A DNA stretch of 64,000 bases, from the NCBI GenBank assembly GCA_000711775.1, contig ARYC01002097.1, positions 1-64,000 on the forward strand, given 5' to 3'. Of this stretch, positions 34,523-44,800 are shown in pieces; within the stretch, counting starts at the first letter, position 1, and each line of letters begins with the position of its first letter. A program made the position numbers and the translations under genes. The stretch comes from Oxytricha trifallax (taxonomy: Eukaryota > Ciliophora > Spirotrichea > Sporadotrichida > Oxytrichidae). The notes beneath the pieces were generated by a model. It saw only the letters and a list, made by a program, of their open reading frames with translations. It ran no database searches and was not told the origin of the DNA.

Positions 34523-37500
34523 ATGGAAACTTATCATAACACTTGCCACTATGCTAACTCTACCTCCACCAAAAGCATCAATTAATTAAGAAAGTTTTCT
34601 TAACCATCTCATAAGAAAAACAGAAATTAAGAGCTTTTATCAACCTCTAAAGAAATTGTATCTGAAAGCGGTTAACTTATAAAAGTGAAACAAATGACTT
34701 GTTACAGCCAATCTCATCTAAATGATTAATCCAAGTTCTAATTAAACACCTATAAAATCACTAAGAATTTATCTTAGCATCTCTAAAATTCCCTACAAGT
34801 CATACTAAGAATGCTTGATCAACTCAATAGATCAATCGGAGATAAAGTGAGCAAAACTCACAAGACTTTTGTGCGAGAAATTGGCTACTTTGATTTCCAA
34901 CAAAAATCTGCTTTTATTCTCCAAAACCTTAATGATTTAAACTCTGCATTTTCAATCAATAACTTGCTTACAGATTTGTAAATTTCTCAAAGAAAAAGCA
35001 AGTTCTCCACTGCTAATTCTCACAATCATTTTCATCATGAAGATAGAAAAGCAAGTTCGACAAGCTACTACTCCAAACAGTAAGCTGAACAATATAAGAG
35101 ATTCGAGGGCTTTATATGATGATAATTTTAAAGGTTTAAATGAAAATAAGGTTTAAGAAACATAGCAGTTAATAAAAGGACTTGAAAGAATCCTTTATAG
35201 GGATTAATCTGCAAATCTCAAGAAGCTAGTAAATTAAGGATCGTACTTGCCAACCAACCTGCATTCTTATAGAGTTAATGAATGGTTTAAATGTTTTGAT
35301 ATTCATTAAGTACAAAAATATTGGAAAATTAGTAAAGTATTTTTTTTTTACAAAATCTGAATAGAGTTTGATGAGGCTAAATCCAGGCAGACAGTAATAA
35401 TAAAATAGTCTAACATAATCGATCTATCAAATAAATCCTTAAAAAAATGCTATTTTTAATATCAATTTTTTTTTAATTTAATTTAACTATCAAACAAATT
35501 ACGGTTTGCAATAATTTAAAAACATTTCTTTTAATTAATAACAATCTGTAAATTTTTTATAAAAAACACAAATATTAAGCTTTAAAAAATATGTTGAATC
35601 TCTAATTATTTAGTTTTATTATATATTCTATTTATTAAAAGTTTTGTTAGAATTTAGAATTAATTATGAAAAATAATTATTATAATTTATTCTATACTTC
35701 TAATATATGTTTATCATTATAGTATAATAATTCTATCAATAACAATGTTGTTTTTTTTAATAAAAAACTTATATTTTAATTTGATTAATTTAATATCTTA
35801 AATTCTTTCATAATTTATTCACCTCTATTAATTTCATCATTCTAGGCAAGAATGACATTGCAAAAAATCAGGCATATGGCTTAAAAGAAAAAATCATTCG
35901 CACTGTGTTAAATCAGAGGCTCAAAAATGAGACCTTGTAAAGCATAAATCACTGTGTAGCTACCATCTAAACACTAACTGATAAAGTTTTGGCGTTAAAG
36001 GACACTATTGGAAAGGTTTGCAATATTTTCGACTGGAGTAAATTTATTTAATGATCAAAATCAAAAATATTAAATTTAGATTAAAAATTATTATGGTTTA
36101 CACTTTTCAAGCTGATGGAGAGATATGTAATATACACTCCTGAGTTTCATCATTTATAAGTATGTATACCAATAGTAAATAATACAATCGCAAAATAATC
36201 CTGTCAAAGGTTTGCCATAAGCTGAAATTAAAGAGATGTTTTTCGATCCAACATTTGACTTTGTAATTTCTCTCATTCATAAAAGAGAGAGACAAGATAC
36301 TAAAGAACTAAATCTTTAATAGTTTTACTATTTTATAAAATATTAGGTTTAAATTTTAATTTCTACAAGAGTATGATTCATTTTTACTAGAATTAGCACT
36401 TTAAAGATACAGCTTCAGCTAAAGGAATAATTTTTAAATATCAAAATAATGAAATAGAATTTAAAATATGGTGTTTAATAAGAAAATATTACCAAAAGTT
36501 AGATGGGATACACCTGCAAGTGTATCATTATTTTAAAATGATTATGATTATCAAGAAATTATGTTTAATCAAAATTACTACCACAAATTACTACAAGATC
36601 AGATTAACAGAACTTTTGAAGAAGAAAAATAGCTAAAGTAGGAGAAAAATCATGGGCATATCATAGAAACAAAACACATTCAATATTGCAAAATATGCGG
36701 GAGATATATTGAGTATGTAAAAGGAGAAACCTATTTTGAACATATAACTGCAGAAAGCCACAAGCAACATGTTGAAGAAGATAGCGACTTGTATGCTTAA
36801 ATTGACAATGAGATAATTTGTATATATGTTTATAATTTTAATATTCCTAAATTAGATTTAAATAGTAAATTGACCTAGAGAAATTCAAATTGTATTTAAT
36901 GTAAGGCTTAAAACCCAATAATTTAGAGAGCTTTGAATGCAAATTTTATTAAAGTTAATTGTAATTTTTAATCTAATTAATTTACCATAATATATGCTTC
37001 TCTCCTGATTTATTAAATTATTCCCTTAAAAGTGAACAAAAAATGTGCAATGTACAATTTGAGAGAATTAAACAAAAAAGTAAATTTACAATAAAGTGAA
37101 GTATTATGTGTTTATATTATTATTTAATATATTTAATATTATGCGTTATTAATTAATATATAAGTAATCTTTTTAAGGGAATAATTTAATAAATCAAGAG
37201 AGAAGCATATATTATGGTAAATTAATTAGATTAAAAATTACATTTAACTTTAAAAAAATTTGCATTCAAAGCTCTCTAAATTATCGGGTGTTAATTCTTA
37301 CATTAAATACAATTTGAATTTCTCTAGGTCAATTTCCTATTTAAATCTAATTTAAGAATAAACGAATTGCTAATCAAGCAAGAATTGAAGGTCAAAGATA
37401 AAAAAGAGAAAGAGATCAGAAGCGATATCAAATAAAGTCATAGTTCAACCAGAGTATAGTAACAATAAACTTAGAGACTCGAGGACAAAGATTTCTTCCA

Positions 37501-38365
37501 ACAATTATAGTCTAAACCAAGATTAAACGTTACTTCACTGTCAGAGTTCAGAGACATCAAATCCAAACAGGAAACAATTAATGTTTAACGTGTAAATGTC
37601 AATCGTACCTAGATGTGTCAGCAACAAAAAGAGAAGCCTCAATTTACTTAAGAATAAGAATTTAAGAAAACTGTGATCTGTCAGCCAACAAAATTTTCTT
37701 TGGCCACTAATGCTACTAAGAAATTGGAAAAATTAAAAAAGCAAAGCAAGTTTTATATATATATAAAAACTTATAATATTTAAAGCTTAGTGAAGGAGCC
37801 TATTAAGCAGGGAAAGAAAAGACTATAAAAGCTAGAGCAAAAGAAAACAGATAATCAGTAAAAGCTGGAGAACTAAAACCCTAAAAAAGGCTTTAATGAA
37901 TCAATTTCGAAAATTAAAGCAGCAAAAGTTACTACATAAAACCCAGGGGAAAGAATCTATATGATGACAAGAAAAAGAAAGTATGAGGAGATCAAGGGAT
38001 TAAAACTAAAGTAATCTTAAGATATCAATTATGCCTCTTTTGAAGAGCATCATCATTAAGACAAGAAACGATTTCTCAATTATAATGACTTAGAATTCAA
38101 ATAAAAGAATAGAGTGGTTAATTAAATCCAAATGAGTGACTTCCTCAACTAGTCAAAGCTTAAGAGTTTGGATTCTCTCAAAATTTTAGTCAAGATTATA
38201 TTATACTATAAAATTGATTGTGAAAATTGTTTTTTATTTATAGATTATGAAGGAGGAACATCAAAAGAACTCACAAATCCAAGATATCATAGAGATTAAA
38301 AGCAAACATAATTGCCATATAAACTAGATTATCAAAAAATTTTAGAGTTACTTCTATTTATTTGA
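34523..38365 (+). CDS. Dbf4-type zinc-finger protein (possible Cdc7-kinase regulator)
   Basis: ATG at 34523 opens METYHNTCHYANSTSTKSIN and runs through KEIVSESGQLIKVKQMTCYS, LDQLNRSIGDKVSKTHKTFV and REIGYFDFQQKSAFILQNLN; the frame changes near 35080 (DDNFKGLNENKV … LERILYRDQSANLKKL). Islands at 35840-36040 (KNDIAKNQAYGLKEKIIRTV) and 36190-36330 (AEIKEMFFDPTFDFVISLIH) follow. At 36472-36840 the frame MVFNKKILPKVRWDTPASVS … HIQYCKICGRYIEYV … YFEHITAESHKQHV contains CxxC, then H-x5-H, as in the Dbf4 zinc finger. After MITE D, a clean frame of about 1 kb runs to TGA near 38363 (charged, Lys/Gln-rich). Known Dbf4 proteins activate the Cdc7 replication kinase; only the finger supports this here. 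The islands may belong to more than one gene. Confidence 0.6.
36844..37358. mobile_element. MITE family D inside the Dbf4-type gene
   Basis: A 515-bp palindromic element with ends TTCCTAAATTAGATTTAAAT and the inverted complement, flanked by TA (36842-36843, 37359-37360). The arms are about 190 bp: GACCTAGAGAAATTCAAATT recurs inverted at about 37309-37328, and ATGCTTCTCTCCTGATTTAT recurs inverted near 37185. The centre is about 135 bp. It has no coding potential. Removing it with one TA leaves a short AT-rich segment that could be a GT…AG intron joining NEII to LKVKDKKEKE. Confidence 0.82.
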
Positions 38366-38744
38366 GAAAAATGTCGTCAGTATATCTTCACAATTATATT
38401 TTTTATTGGAGTATTTTTTTTTAATTGATAAAGAATTATTTTTTAAAATTTTATCTTATCAAGAATTAAAAATATTATATAATATATAAAATTAAATACT
38501 ATATTAATCTAAAAGTATAAAAATCAATGAAATCTGCCACAAAGACTTGCAACTTTGACGAATTAAATTTTCAAAAATATTTTCTTAACTTCTTATCAAT
38601 CTTTCTGTTATTTTTGTAAATCTAAAAATGCTCTATAACTTAAAATAATTTTACATACAATTAATGTTTAATACAAATATAAAAATAATGAATTGTTTTT
38701 AATTAAATATATGTGCTTTATTTTTATTGGCAAAAATATTTAGT
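38366..38744. other. AT-rich spacer
   Basis: AT-rich stretch between the Dbf4-type gene and the USP fragment. No gene was seen. Confidence 0.4.
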
Positions 38745-38912
38745 AATGTAGTGGCAGTTTACCTAAGTATTAAAAACTAATCCTATAGACAAATCAGGGG
38801 AAGTCTAAATTTACTTTGCAAATTTATTGAAAGATATTTGGAGAGGGAAGTAAGAGAAGATTTATCTTTAAAAGTTGCTTAATAAATTAAACAAATTTGC
38901 TAGGGTTCGTAT
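38745..38912 (+). CDS. Ubiquitin-specific protease (USP) domain fragment, single MDS
   Basis: The plus strand reads QVLKTNPIDKSGEVQIYFAN then LLKDIWRGKQEKIYLQKLLN KLNKFA. This matches the segment of USP catalytic domains that follows the Cys box ([24 protein letters not shown] type, as in USP4/15). Neither the catalytic Cys box nor the His box was found nearby, so only one MDS of the domain lies here. An in-frame TGA follows at about 38910. The remaining MDSs may be elsewhere, as is common for scrambled hypotrich genes. Confidence 0.6.
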
Positions 38913-39589
38913 AAAATGAAAGTTAGATGATGCCTCTCACAAAGAAATGCACTAAACTAAGTTATAATAATTAAATTTCATTTAATTATTAAAATTAATA
39001 ACACCAGCAAGGATTTCAGTGGATTTTGTTAAAGTTATTAATTAGTTGTGTTATTAAACTTAGTAATTATTGAGTAATCACAGTTAAAACAGTGGGATTT
39101 GTAAATAAAAGAGTGAATATTTGGATTTTCTAAAATCTATACTTCTTTAGTTCATGGTCAGCTTCTAAGAAATAGGTCTTAACAATGGTAATTACTGAAA
39201 TGAAAAAATACTATTATTTAATTACTATAATATTTAATTAATGTGACCTTCATGATCAGCCAAATAATAAATATAGTGTTACCAGCTTTCTTCCAACAAA
39301 ATAATTCAAATCTACTGAAATCCTAAAATTTGGCTTAACTAACACCTCATACATATAGTAATGACGCTTTTTACTTCTACAAATACATTTCCCTTTAATA
39401 TAAGCTAAATCCTGATTCTAATTAATCTTTGCAAAATCTGAATAAATCTTGAATTTGATATTGCTTAATATTGAGCAAAGCCTAAACTCATTAATCCCAA
39501 ACCTTTTACTTGTAAACACCAGCATAAATTAAGTTGAATTATCGCTAGATCAAATTGTAAAATATATCTCAAATGACTGCTAAATAATG

Positions 39590-40728
39590 AAAAATTTATT
39601 CGATAGGATTGTATAAGAAGAGTCACTGAGCACTAATGAAAGTGAACAAAAGCTCTTTTTAAATGTACTGCTGGATATGGGTTTGAGCTATATGAAGTGC
39701 TAATAAACTGTATTCTTAAACAGTATCCAAAAATGAATAAGAACTTGTTAAATCATAGAGGAGAGCAATTTGCCTAGCTATTTTATACCTTATGCTTTTA
39801 TTGGGATGGATTATTATTTGTTTATATTTTAAAATTCTTCCAATAAATTTCATAATATTGCCTATTTTTGCTTTTAATGAGATACTCTGAGTAAAATACA
39901 CAAAGTCTCTAGAGTTTTTACCAACAGATATCAAAATCCTATGAGAAATTCTTAGCAAGAAAGATGACAAATTGAAATTAGTAATAGATAAAAACCTTAA
40001 CATACTTGTTTTACTATAGTGTTCATGCTTAATCACCAATAAGTTAGATATAATTTAAGTCTTAAATTTTTAAGAGTGAATTATATTAATTTGTAAACTC
40101 TTGAAAAGTTCTGAAATATAAAATCTACTTTCCATCTACCTCTGTCAATTACTATTAAATATTTATGAAGAAACTTAGGATAAAAAGTATTTGAAAAAAG
40201 TAAAAGCAAGAGTGCTTTATTTCACAGAGAAAAGCAATGATTTTATTTAGGAAAAAATCTCAGAATATATAAATGAATTCCAAGGCAGTTAAACAAGTTT
40301 TACTAAGCCTATATATGACTGCAACAACCAATTCTTGATTCAGTCTTCTTATTAATTTGTACTTAATGATCCCCATCTACTCTCAAACTTGATATTGAAT
40401 TAAATTTCTCATCTCCTTGGAAAGTTATAAAAATGAAAAGGCTTTAAGTTTTTTTATAGTTTGGCATTTTATAAAACTCGACAGTTAAGCTATTACAATT
40501 ATAAAAATTCTTTTCACAAAATTGTCCTAGCTATACAAAGAAAATAAAACTGTAAGACCACCTAATCATTAAGATAAATTGTTTTAAATCTACTAAAGCC
40601 TTAAGAAGCTTGATTTTATACAGCCACTAATATTTTAGAAAAATAATGCAGCTACAAATTATGATAAACAATTGAATATTGCTTACTTAAACCTACCAAT
40701 CGTCAAGAATTAAGATTTATATTATTGA
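39590..40728 (+). CDS. Hypothetical helical protein
   Basis: Islands: MKNLFDRIVQEESLSTNESE QKLFLNVLLDMGLSYMKCQQ (about 39590-39730), RYSEQNTQSLQSFYQQISKS then YEKFLARKM (about 39875-39970), and a long frame from about 40080: LLKSSEIQNLLSIYLCQLLL, YLKKVKARVLYFTEKSNDFI, QTSFTKPIYDCNNQFLIQSS, LLSNLILNQISHLLGKLQK. After a frame change at about 40437 it continues EKALSFFIVWHFIKLDSQAI … LYKENKTVRPPNHQDKLFQI … LNIAYLNLPIVKNQDLYY, to TGA 40726-40728. It is rich in Leu/Ile helices, like HEAT/ARM-type scaffolds, but no repeat was proven. It may or may not be the same gene as the USP fragment upstream. Confidence 0.6.
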
Positions 40729-40884
40729 TTAAGTATTTTAATATCGTTAAGTCTTTTTGTTATATAAAGAAATGAAATGAGATAGTCTTAAAGATATAAA
40801 TGCATTAGAAAAATATGTTTGAAGCTTTTTTTTGTTTTCATAATTTATTGCTATTATTAATCATTGTCTAAATTTCTAGGATTC

Positions 40885-41808
40885 TCATTATAAGTCGTGG
40901 TCATCTGAGTAGTATCTGAGTACATAATCAAATTCAACGTAGTTGATCTCGTTGTTAGCATTGGCTTGGAATCTCTTGCAGATAAGTTGGAATTCATCAT
41001 CACAGATCTTTAATTTCATGGTGTCGAAAATTGATCTGAATCTTGTATTAGCAATTAAACTAGATTTGCTTCTATCTTTATCTTAGAAGAATAGCTTAAT
41101 GAGTAGACGCTTTTGCTTTACTTCCCAGACAACTCTTTACAGACATGCGTCTAGTCTAACTTCCTCTTGGTTGTTCAAGACGTCTTTAGGATTAAGGATT
41201 GATGGTGCCCTGAATTCTTATAGTTTTTTAGTGGGGTCCTTCTCTAAATCTTTTTCAGTAAAAATGTTCTCAATGTCATCATTAAATTTAATATAGTCAA
41301 CCTTAGTAGTGTCACTTGCCAAGGCAAAATGTTTTTCGAGCAGGTTGAATTCATCGTTAGTCAATTAGATTATCTGAGCATAGAGTACTCTACGGAACTT
41401 AAAGGCTGGAACATTATCCTTTCTTAGGAGATCGTGATCTTAGAAGAATTCACCTAATCTGATTCTATCTTTCTTAAATAAATAAAATTTCTTGATTTAA
41501 GCTTTTATCTTAAAAAGTAATGAGTCAATGTCTTCCTCACCCTTAAAGTTTTATGTGGCACCTAAGTAAACACAAGTATTTATGATTAATTAATACGATT
41601 TCACTCATTATTATAAAATAATAACTCCTTTTGCTCCAGGAGTTGTTTCGCTCAAGCTATTTTTATTTGGATTAGTATCATTGATAAAGTCAAGATATTT
41701 AATATCGTTTTGTTGATTTCCATAAGTTCTAATCAAGGAATCTAGTTCTTCATCAGACATGGTGAATCTAAGAGCTGCAAGGACCTGTCTGAATTACTTT
41801 GGTGATAC
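40885..41808 (-). CDS. EF-hand domain protein
   Basis: One of the cleanest genes in the window. The visible N-terminal MDS reads VSPKQFRQVLAALRFTMSDE ELDSLIRTYGNQQNDIKYLD. After a 66-bp IES the frame runs unbroken: EEDIDSLLFKIKAQIKKFYL, RIRLGEFFQDHDLLRKDNVP, AFKFRRVLYAQIIQLTNDEF, then a second block KQKRLLIKLFFQDKDRSKSS, DTMKLKICDDEFQLICKRFQ and INYVEFDYVLRYYSDDHDL, to TGA 40885-40887. The alternating 'FF.D.D..R…..FR..L…..eF.ll…….yi.F' pattern is that of tandem EF-hands in ciliary and calcium-sensing proteins; most loops lack the full set of acidic Ca ligands. More N-terminal sequence probably lies beyond 41808. The gene is divergent from the kinesin. Confidence 0.8.
41564..41629. other. Candidate IES with AGG pointer in the EF-hand gene
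   Basis: On the minus strand the coding sequence GCAAAAGG is followed by 66 bp of AT-rich DNA with stops, ending ACTTAGG before TGCC. AGG is present at both junctions, and keeping one copy gives TTPGAKGATQNFKGEEDID without a frame break. The segment does not start with GT, so an IES is more likely than an intron. Confidence 0.6.
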
Positions 41809-41869
41809 CTTGCAATTTATTGGTATGTTTTATAGTTTTTATTATTTATGATAGTTTATAGGATAAAAA

Positions 41870-44800
41870 GATTCGAGTTAGTGATCACACGCATATCGTG
41901 GAGAGTAATTATGATTAGCTATTCGATGGACCTTAAAAATAAAAAGATGTCTATTAATTTATAACAAGTGAGTTAAGATTGCATAAGATTAGAGTAATTT
42001 ATTGAGTCAGTTTCAGATTTAAACAAATAAATTTATGTTCTAATTGTATCCAGTTATTACAAGCCCAACAATTTACATTTTATCTTTCTTTAACGACATT
42101 AGAAGTAGTTTAACATTTATTATAAAGGTACCATAAAGGGGGTGTTTGAAGGTTACAATTCAACAATATTCGCTTATGGCCAGACAGGGTCTGGTAAAAC
42201 ATATACTATGTTTGGTCCATCTTGGGAAGAAAATTTAATCTTTAATAAAAAACAATTAAATGTCACAAAAGCAAGGAATTAATTAATCGATTAGAATGGG
42301 TTATAGTTGATCGAGATTAAGAAGGAGTTATACCAAGGACATTAAGAGAAGTTTTTTAGTTAATGCAATTTTATAAATCAGTTATATAATTGTTAATATA
42401 TTTCTCAAAATCTTAAAAACATATTAGCTTGATATATTACTTAAGCGTTATATAAAAATGTGTCAAGCTTTATAAGACAATGATTAGAATCACACTATAT
42501 ATACTGTTCATTTATCAAAATTTACAATGAAAAGATTTACGACTTACTTTAAGATGTAGAAACTAAGAAACCATTAAAAATAAGGGAGGATTAAAATGAT
42601 GGAATTTTTGTTGAAGAATTGTCTGAAAACATATAGTTTAAACTGAGAAGGACTGTTTTGCCTTACTCAGAAGAGGAGAGGAGAGCTTAATCATATCAGA
42701 AGACAAACGAAAAAGAATATTCTATAATTAATAATTACTTTATTTTCTATAGTAGTCATATCTTTAACTTATATATTGGAACTGATAAAGTGTGAATGAA
42801 TGAAATTATGACTATTAATATATATATATATATATATACTTATTCTTAGTTCTAGAAGCCATTCAATTTTTCAATTATATCTGATTGAAAGTGACAAACC
42901 AGATGTCAGGGGATTCTTGAAAAAAAAGCTAAGTTAAATTTAGGTGATTTAGCAGGGTTTGAAAAGATCCATGGACTAGAAGATGTTCAAAATGCTTTGC
43001 ACATGAATCCTCTGTTCAAGGAAGCAGCTAAAAGAGGTAAAGTTTAATCAGTTTGTATTTAACTTTAAAATAAAATTGTGAAAAATTATGGGGAAGTTTA
43101 TTATTTAATTGTAATTAAAACTAAAAATTAGTCCAAGTAGCAATAGAACTAATACAAAAAACAATGTAGGGTAATCGAATAACTAATTTGATCCGTTTAA
43201 TTTATCAGAAATACACCCAAATGAAAATAATGACGGAGACAATTAAAGCGAAATGATGATCAGTAGAAGTTTATATGAAGAAGATGATCAATCATATATG
43301 TCAAAACATATCGATTTATATATAGTTAAGTAAGTTATGATTATTATTTCTCATATTTTTCCCTTGGATATTAAACTCCAAAAAATGAGGAACAACTTTT
43401 TCAAGATTAGCAAAAGATTACTTTTTCAAATTATGGTGGAGAAAACTCCTTGAGCTCTGTCAGAGCCAATGGGTCTCTTAACATCAAGAAGAATATAATA
43501 GGGAAAAGCATGGGAAGAAAGAACTCTTAATGCCAAACGATGACAGTTTAGGAAGAGTACAGTGATTAATAGTCGATCTCTAATGGCAGTCACTAGAAAA
43601 ATCAAATGTATCTAGATATTAATTCTGTCAGGCATAACATTAAGAAAAGGCACTTTATAGGGGATGCTATTAGAATAAACTAGTATTCTCTCAGTCAAGA
43701 GAATCCAAACATTTTTGGTTAAAATAATCAATACTAAGTATAGAACAAATTGACTTCTATCCAATTCAAGATTTAGGCAAAAATGAAGAATAAATAACTT
43801 CCATACCACAGATCTAAAACTAAAAATCTTTTGATGATTATTCTTCAAATTTCATCAGCCTGGACAAAATTCCAAGAAAGGGAACTTTTAAGCTAAACAG
43901 CCAAGACGATTTATCTGAGTTATCTTAGCTTCTCTTATAAATGAGGAATTCTTAGCATTCCATTGAAAATGCTCATCTCTAAAACTTGATTGGGTTGACA
44001 GTAACTCTCTCAGATTATCCACAAATCTACTCTTAATGTGTGACAAGCAACCAGAGTGAAGACAGCAATATTTAGCAATTCATAAACTTAGACCATTAAG
44101 TCGCTCAAAGTAGATCTTTCACCACATTCAAAATTTAATCATTAAAGACTTTTACCAGCTCAATCGCAATTTAAGAACCAAACGAACTCGAATGTCTTAA
44201 TTACTCCTTAGTCTTAAAAAGTAAAAAATAACTAAATGCAAAAAGTATAATCGAAGCAGGCAAACAGACCTCAGTTAAACACGAAATAAGAGAATATAAA
44301 CGAGTTGTAAAAAAATTAATCTTTAAAAGAAAAACCAAAATAGTTAACCAACGAAAAATAGTAACATCAAATTAATTAGAGGCATCTCCAATCCTTTGAT
44401 TCTACAAAATTCAATAGAGTTGATTCAAAGATTTCTCATTAAAAACATTTGGCTTCATCGATTGAATATGGAGATGACTTATAAATTCTATAAATGATGC
44501 AAATGCCCCAGACCAATAAAATTGTACACAAATAGAAAACTCAAGCCCTTTGTACACCTATAGATGCAAATGATTAATTTTTGCAAGCAATATAGTTTAA
44601 TGGAAATAGCTCAAAAACTAATAAAACGACATTTAATTAAAATGGTAGGAGGTAAAACAATAGCAATACTGGGATTATGTTCTTTTGAACTTGTAAAAAT
44701 ATAACTAGCTCTTAAACTAATTTACTTTAAATTGCTGAATTACTTCCAATACCTAATCAATTATTTACCAATAGAAAATTGAACGATTTTTACAGCACTG

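Noticed and set aside
43612-43848. Minus-strand open frame of 78 codons
   Set aside because: It is antisense to the kinesin-tail coding region ([20 protein letters not shown]).
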